Assembly: GCA_900088475.1 (NCBI GenBank)
Contig: FLMG01000335.1
Location: forward strand, 62,001 to 126,000
Direction: 5' to 3'
Source of the DNA: Hyphochytrium catenoides
Lineage: Eukaryota > Sar > Hyphochytriomycetes > Hyphochytriales > Hyphochytriaceae
Length of the DNA stretch: 64,000 bases
Shown here: in pieces, positions 59,701-64,000 of the stretch
Layout of the letters: each line of letters starts with the position of its first letter
Numbering within the stretch: position 1 is the stretch's first letter
Position numbers and translations under genes: made by a program
The notes under the pieces: model-generated
What the model saw: only the letters and a program-made list of their open reading frames with translations
Database searches by the model: none
Told to the model about the DNA's origin: nothing

Positions 59701-59933
59701 GTTCTCTTTTGACTCGTATACGTGGTGCAGGGGAAGGTCGTTGGCTGGCAATAGCGGAAAAGAACTTTCTCTACCACCAGCTGGACACATACCGCCTCAG
59801 CCACAACAACACCCTGCCCTCTCTAACCTTCATGCAGCGCGTTTCCGCCTTCTTCTCTCGCGGCGATATCTACGCCGACTATCTGGCTGATGCGCAAGAG
59901 AGAGAGAGAAGAAGAAGGGGCAGCGTCAACTAG
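56797..59933 (+). CDS. EF-hand protein with a long basic N-terminal region
   Basis: Ten exons join in phase: 56797-56845, 56880-57517, 57737-57880, 57999-58053, 58301-58350, 58545-58634, 58769-58815, 58945-59039, 59342-59454 and 59731-59933. The first 230 residues are Ser/Arg/Lys-rich and probably disordered (VDRKPSKRRLEPVRLKRSEQ). The C-terminal part is a calmodulin-like region. One degenerate EF loop (AFEDIDVE, VTGTELLAAIGR) is followed by two canonical ones, DDDGNGTLDEKE and DRNSDGVIDFEE, with all calcium ligands at positions 1, 3, 5, 7, 9 and 12. A helical tail follows, ending in a Arg-rich stretch. A calcium sensor is likely; the target is unknown. The 5' end lies upstream of 56797. Confidence 0.8.
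59299..59336. repeat. 19-bp direct repeat beside a splice acceptor
   Basis: Two perfect copies of ACTAATTATCTGCGGTTCG stand head to tail at 59299-59317 and 59318-59336. They end five bases before the EF-hand exon that begins at 59342 (acceptor TTAAG). ACTAAT resembles a branch-point core, so the duplication may have doubled the branch site. Confidence 0.9.
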
Positions 59934-61892
59934 GCGCTGCAGGAAAGAGCAGGTGTATCACTTTCTGTTATTTACAAACATGCCTATTCTCCAGAACGGC
60001 CATCATACGCACATACAAAGTATAGTCCCCTGAGGTTGGGCAGCAGTAAAGAAAATATAAATAGACTTTCAATCTATTGATGCTGGCGCCGGATAATCAC
60101 AGCGCATGGACAGCTGACTAACCTCCTGATGGACAGCATGCTTTCCTAGATATATACGACACCGGGGACCCCTAGGGCTCGGGATGGCTGAGCCTTTCAC
60201 ACATATTCGTTCATTAGTCTCATTGGTTATTTGAGCCGGTAGTAGTAGGATGATGAGTTGAATGGAGCTTTCTCTTTCTCGTACACGAAGGAAAGAAGAA
60301 ATGGAGAAGGAGAAATGTTCAGCAACCGCGGAACGGAGCTGATAACAGAAGACGACAACACCGGACAAACGCCGGAGAGAAAGTTAATTTCTTACTCTCA
60401 TTAGGCTCATGCGAAGTTGATACAATGGCGATGACGCAGGGACATGCAGTGTAGACAGTAAGGACAAGACCACTTGCCACAATGGAGTTTTCACACGGAT
60501 TTGGGGACAAACAGAGCCCTCGCATACAACGTTCAAGTTCGGGGGTGGCCGCCTAAGCAAGATCACATAGAGAGGTATGCAACGAGCTGGAGAGCACGAC
60601 CTCTACGTCACTGTTCATGCTACGCTTGTTACAGCAAACCCGTTGCCTCGTGCACCGAAACCTAACCTTATAGCTACGAGTTCCCCAATCAAGCTTTCTG
60701 AGTTGCGGCTTTTGTCTAGTAATGATTCTCCCAGGTTAGACCTTGACTGTGGTCATCCCTTGTTAACGCTGGTGATCAAACCCTCAGCCGCTGTGAAGCA
60801 AGTAGTAGTCCGAAGAGAAGATTACATCTTCTTTGCACGGAGCAATGGCATTTTCTTGCTTCGAGTGATCAACGGAAAACCCTAAGCTCTCATTCTGCCC
60901 TGCAGCGCCTGGCCGTGAGTCTTGGTATCACATAGGAGCTCCGGCATAAGCTGTCAGGCCAGATAATTGAAACCAGACAAGGAGAGCACGGTCGTTTGCA
61001 CCCAGCTAGAGTTTAGTCCTTTTAGGTCACTTGATGACAGTAGGTAGTAATGACCCTGCTGCGCACGCTAAGGACTTTCCAAGACACTCCCTTTTGGACC
61101 CGGCCGAATGCGATAGGTGGCTCGTACATAGAAGAGGGAACACAGAAAAGGAGAGACCACCGTAGTCGTAGCTCCGCTCTTGCCTGTCACTCTTTTGTGT
61201 TGTTCTATGACTCCATCCATCAAATGACCATCTAGACTTTGAGGGCTGCGGATTCTGTCTCTTGCTTTTCGGAGTTACAGGATCTGCCACTGGATCCGTG
61301 GAAGAGATGGTTCTCAAAGGGGGGAGAACTCCTATACCGTCAGCTGCCCAGAAAACACCTCAAGCGACGACACAGTCCATCTACACCCAACATTCAAAGA
61401 TTAAGGGTTGCCAGGGGCCAGGGAGAGCAACAGAGACATGATGTGGAACTAGTGTAGGTTATGGTTAGGACCTCAATGATTAGCTGTCTTTGTAATGACG
61501 ATGCCCAAAGGCAGACTGGACGTATACAGCTAATAAGAGACACAAGGTATAGATGGGGAGCGTGATACTCTACCACGTAGTCTCCCTATCACCGCAAAAT
61601 CTGCCCCTGTGTTTGGACCCTTACTCCTAAGGTACATACGATAACCAATGGAGCCAACCCACCAGACTTTACACCTTTGAGTCCCCCAGTATAGCAGAGC
61701 AGAGTCTCTGTTTCGCTGATACTAGAAACACCGGTGAACTTCGTTTATAGGTAGGGAGGATACTATGCAGCTGTGGGCGCACAAAGGCAGTGGCACCTTA
61801 ACATCTTAACTCGCCAGGGCGATGCGAAGTTTGCTATCGCTTACGGCTGCAAAAACTGGAGCTCTTTCACCCCACCGTTTCTCCTCTTTGTC
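59934..61892. other. Stretch with unresolved ORFs between the EF-hand and armadillo genes
   Basis: Two plus-strand candidates are the best content. 60577-60885 (102 codons) ends with VRREDYIFFARSNGIFLLRV. 61050-61457 holds a possible exon MTLLRTLRTFQDTPFWTRPN followed by a second block after GTTACAG (61279) that is open in two frames. Minus ORFs at 60069-60368 and 61027-61317 overlap these and look like shadows. None has recognisable motifs. The minus strand just left of 61893 should hold the armadillo gene's 3' UTR. Confidence 0.3.
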
Positions 61893-63786
61893 CTACTTTG
61901 ATCCATCGACAGAGAAGGAGATTCCATGACCGCATCGACTGCATCTAACGCCTCCAGCCTCCTTACTGCCGCAGTTGCTGCACTGAATGTAGTTGAACGG
62001 CCCAATCGTTTGAAGAATGTTCAGAGCTAGGGATGAAAGGACAGGAAAGGAAACTGTCCCCTCCGCCAACTCTATCAGAAGGTCCAACCCATGATAGAGC
62101 AGTCTCCTGCTGTTCTTCTCATGCCCCACTACTGCGTTCATAAGGGTTGCAAGAGAAGCCTCTAACAGTTCTTCCGCTTTCTGTGATAATNNNNNNNNNN
62201 NNNNNNNNNNNNNNNNNNNNNNNNNNNNNAGAACGATCTTAAAGTTCCAAAGGCAACACAGAAAATGCCAGTTAGTTTGATTAGCGACCCGATCGTCGAC
62301 GAGCGGCGGGAAGGTAAATTGGTAAAGTGAGAGAAGACGATGGCAACCCCTCTCTATACCTTAATACTCTTGCTTAGTACTGATGTTGCTGGCCATTCTT
62401 ACCTTTTTTTCGTCCTGGTATAGAACGGTCATTTCTATAAGAGCTTCCAGCCCATTCGCCCGTAGCAGTCGTCGCTATGGGAGGGTTTTGAGTTAGTCGA
62501 GAAACATCAGCGCAAGATTTACAAGCGACAGAGAACATGAAAAGAAATAGTAATTGTTTTTAACTGACATAAAAGCATAAATGGAGGAGAAGTGAAGTGA
62601 GAGAGCCACAGTGGTTGGGTTCCTGCCATCACTCATACAAACATTATGCTGGTGGTATGCTGGTGCAGACAATTGAAGAAGACGGATAGGACCTCAAACG
62701 AGGCGCAACAAAGCAGGCAGTCGGAGTAACCTGTGCTGTATCATCTTGGCAGAGGAGCTCGGCCAGTGCCTCTATCGCGTACGCCACTACTGCTTTGTTG
62801 TCTGTCTGGCAAAGTGCCAGCAGGCTTTCAGGCGTGGCTTCGCCCTGTTTCTCCTGCAATTGGCAAAGTAACGTGTCAAGATAAAGGGCGAGAAGAATAA
62901 CACCAAATTCAATGCTACCTATGTCTATGGGACTAGAAGCACAGAGACCGAGCTAAACTCTACCATGTAATGTCCAAACAACAAGAAAGAACGTGTCTAC
63001 CTGCAGACCCTTCGCACTAGTAAGGTCCGACAAGACGGAAAGGACCTCCATTGCGTACTTCCTGACCGCCTCTTCCTGACTTTTCTGCAGACCAACGAGG
63101 ACCTCAATTCCATCACAAGCGACTATCTTCCTCTTGTTTTGATCTTGTACAGCTAGATTGAGAAGAGCGAGAAGTGCGAACTCTGCCTCCCCTTTTTCTT
63201 CCTCTTTCTGCACAGTGAGCTCGTCTTCAACCTGCGCATTGGTCCCTTTCTGTTCACGTCTCAATGTTGAAAGAAGTGCTTCTATCAGACCCATGTTGGC
63301 TAAGAGGGCAGCGTTCCCATCATCGTATGCCGCTGCTGCTATGGCCCTTATGCTGTGTACCCTTAGCTTCCTACTCAGCGTCTCATAGGGACGGACACGT
63401 AGAGACAGCAATTGCGAGCTAGATGGGATCGTGGGGGCTTCAGACCCGTGGACAGCTAAAGAAGCGCGGTGGTCCATAGAAGGATTGACCTTAGCTCCGC
63501 AAAGCGTAGCTAGACCCTCCAGTGCTCCTGGTATCGCTTTTAACGCTTTCCTATTCTCCTCGTTGTAGAAAAGAGCGTTGGCAAGGAGAATGGTTGCGTT
63601 TTCCTGAGCTTCCTCCCACCCTCTCTCTTCAGAATCAAACACGAAAGCAAGAATTTTAGGAAGAAAGATCCCTATCCTCTCCTGATTCTCGGTACTCCAG
63701 GCGAGATTAGATAATGCCCACAGTGCTGTGGTCACCATCTCCTTATCATTCTGAGCAGTCATGGACATCAGGCCCGAGACGGCGCC
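61893..63786 (-). CDS. Armadillo-repeat protein with C-terminal zinc ribbon (5' end beyond the window)
   Basis: Exons 63001-63786, 62731-62853, 62403-62474 and 61893-62180 all meet in phase 0 and give about 430 residues of the C-terminal part. Armadillo repeats are clear: VTTALWALSNLAWSTENQER, NATILLANALFYNEENRKAL, EFALLALLNLAVQDQNKRKI and NKAVVAYAIEALAELL. Such solenoids bind peptides or partner proteins. The last 30 residues form a CxxC-CxxC zinc ribbon (CSNCGSKEAGGVRCSRCGHG). A Leu-rich segment links the two. A 39-N gap separates the last two exons, so at least one exon may be hidden. The first exon shown starts at a TATGTAG acceptor, so the gene continues past 64000. Confidence 0.75.
62191..62229. 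other. Assembly gap (39 N) in the armadillo gene
   Basis: It lies in the intron between 62180 and 62403 as read here. Only ten bases (62181-62190, ending in the acceptor CACAG on the gene strand) are visible before the last exon, so a short exon could be lost in the gap. Confidence 0.9.
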
Positions 63787-64000
63787 CTACATAATGCCAT
63801 GCGGAACAGTGATCAGCTAACGCATAATACGAAGTCGAGGGGATGACGAGGAATAGAATTCAGACGCACTGTGAGTTCCAAGTACCGCATAAAAGCCCAC
63901 CGCGGACGTAAGTAAACATTGAGGACACGAATAGTGTACGAAAGCCGGTGCTGGACAAGAGAAAGTGTGCACATCTCGTGAACTACCCAGGTAGCTAAAG

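Overview
The window is nuclear DNA of a unicellular, flagellated eukaryote. Almost every gene is split by GT-AG introns, most of them about 50-400 nt, and genes lie close together on both strands. TAA, TAG and TGA all serve as terminal stops, so the genetic code is standard. A complete axonemal dynein heavy chain shows that the lineage builds motile cilia. A HemB of the Mg-type seen in plastids and bacteria, without the zinc cysteines of animal and fungal enzymes, points to an alga or a plastid-derived protist lineage rather than an animal or fungus. I cannot name the species. Three runs of N mark assembly gaps.

Layout, left to right. 1-8.2 kb: start of a probably mitochondrial Obg GTPase (-), the end of an unidentified gene (-), proteasome lid subunit RPN6 (+, 11 exons), a poorly resolved minus-strand gene, and the HYPK chaperone (-). 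8.5-19.6 kb: a small OCIA-like membrane protein (+), a gene-poor stretch with a 61-bp tandem duplication, a membrane-anchored alpha/beta hydrolase (+), a 17-exon RCC1-repeat protein (-), a CCDC43-like protein (-) and part of another gene (-). 19.7-22.0 kb is gene-poor and rich in simple repeats. 22.0-36.0 kb is the dynein heavy chain (+, 4510 residues, only 3 introns). 36.6-48.4 kb: a short unknown protein, a low-complexity protein and an ankyrin-repeat protein (all -), a SAM methyltransferase (+), a small unknown protein (-), an SLC25A39/40-type mitochondrial carrier (-) and HemB (+). 48.7-53.3 kb: a minus-strand gene that I read as a PH-domain protein with proline-rich and acidic stretches, a WH2 motif and an acidic tail ending in Trp, the hallmarks of an Arp2/3 activator. 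53.5-64 kb: OPA3 (+), a 73-residue membrane protein (-), an EF-hand protein with a long basic N-terminal region (+), unresolved ORFs, and an armadillo-repeat protein with a C-terminal zinc ribbon (-) that runs off the right edge.

The neighbours do not form a pathway. They are mostly housekeeping genes: proteasome, nascent-chain chaperone, mitochondrial GTPase, carrier, OPA3, haem synthesis, ciliary motor and actin regulation. Exon joins were inferred by eye from reading frame, intron phase and splice dinucleotides; where phases did not fit, this is stated. The most unusual object is the PH-WH2-acidic protein. The RCC1 protein with an unfamiliar N-terminal half and the armadillo protein with a zinc ribbon come next.
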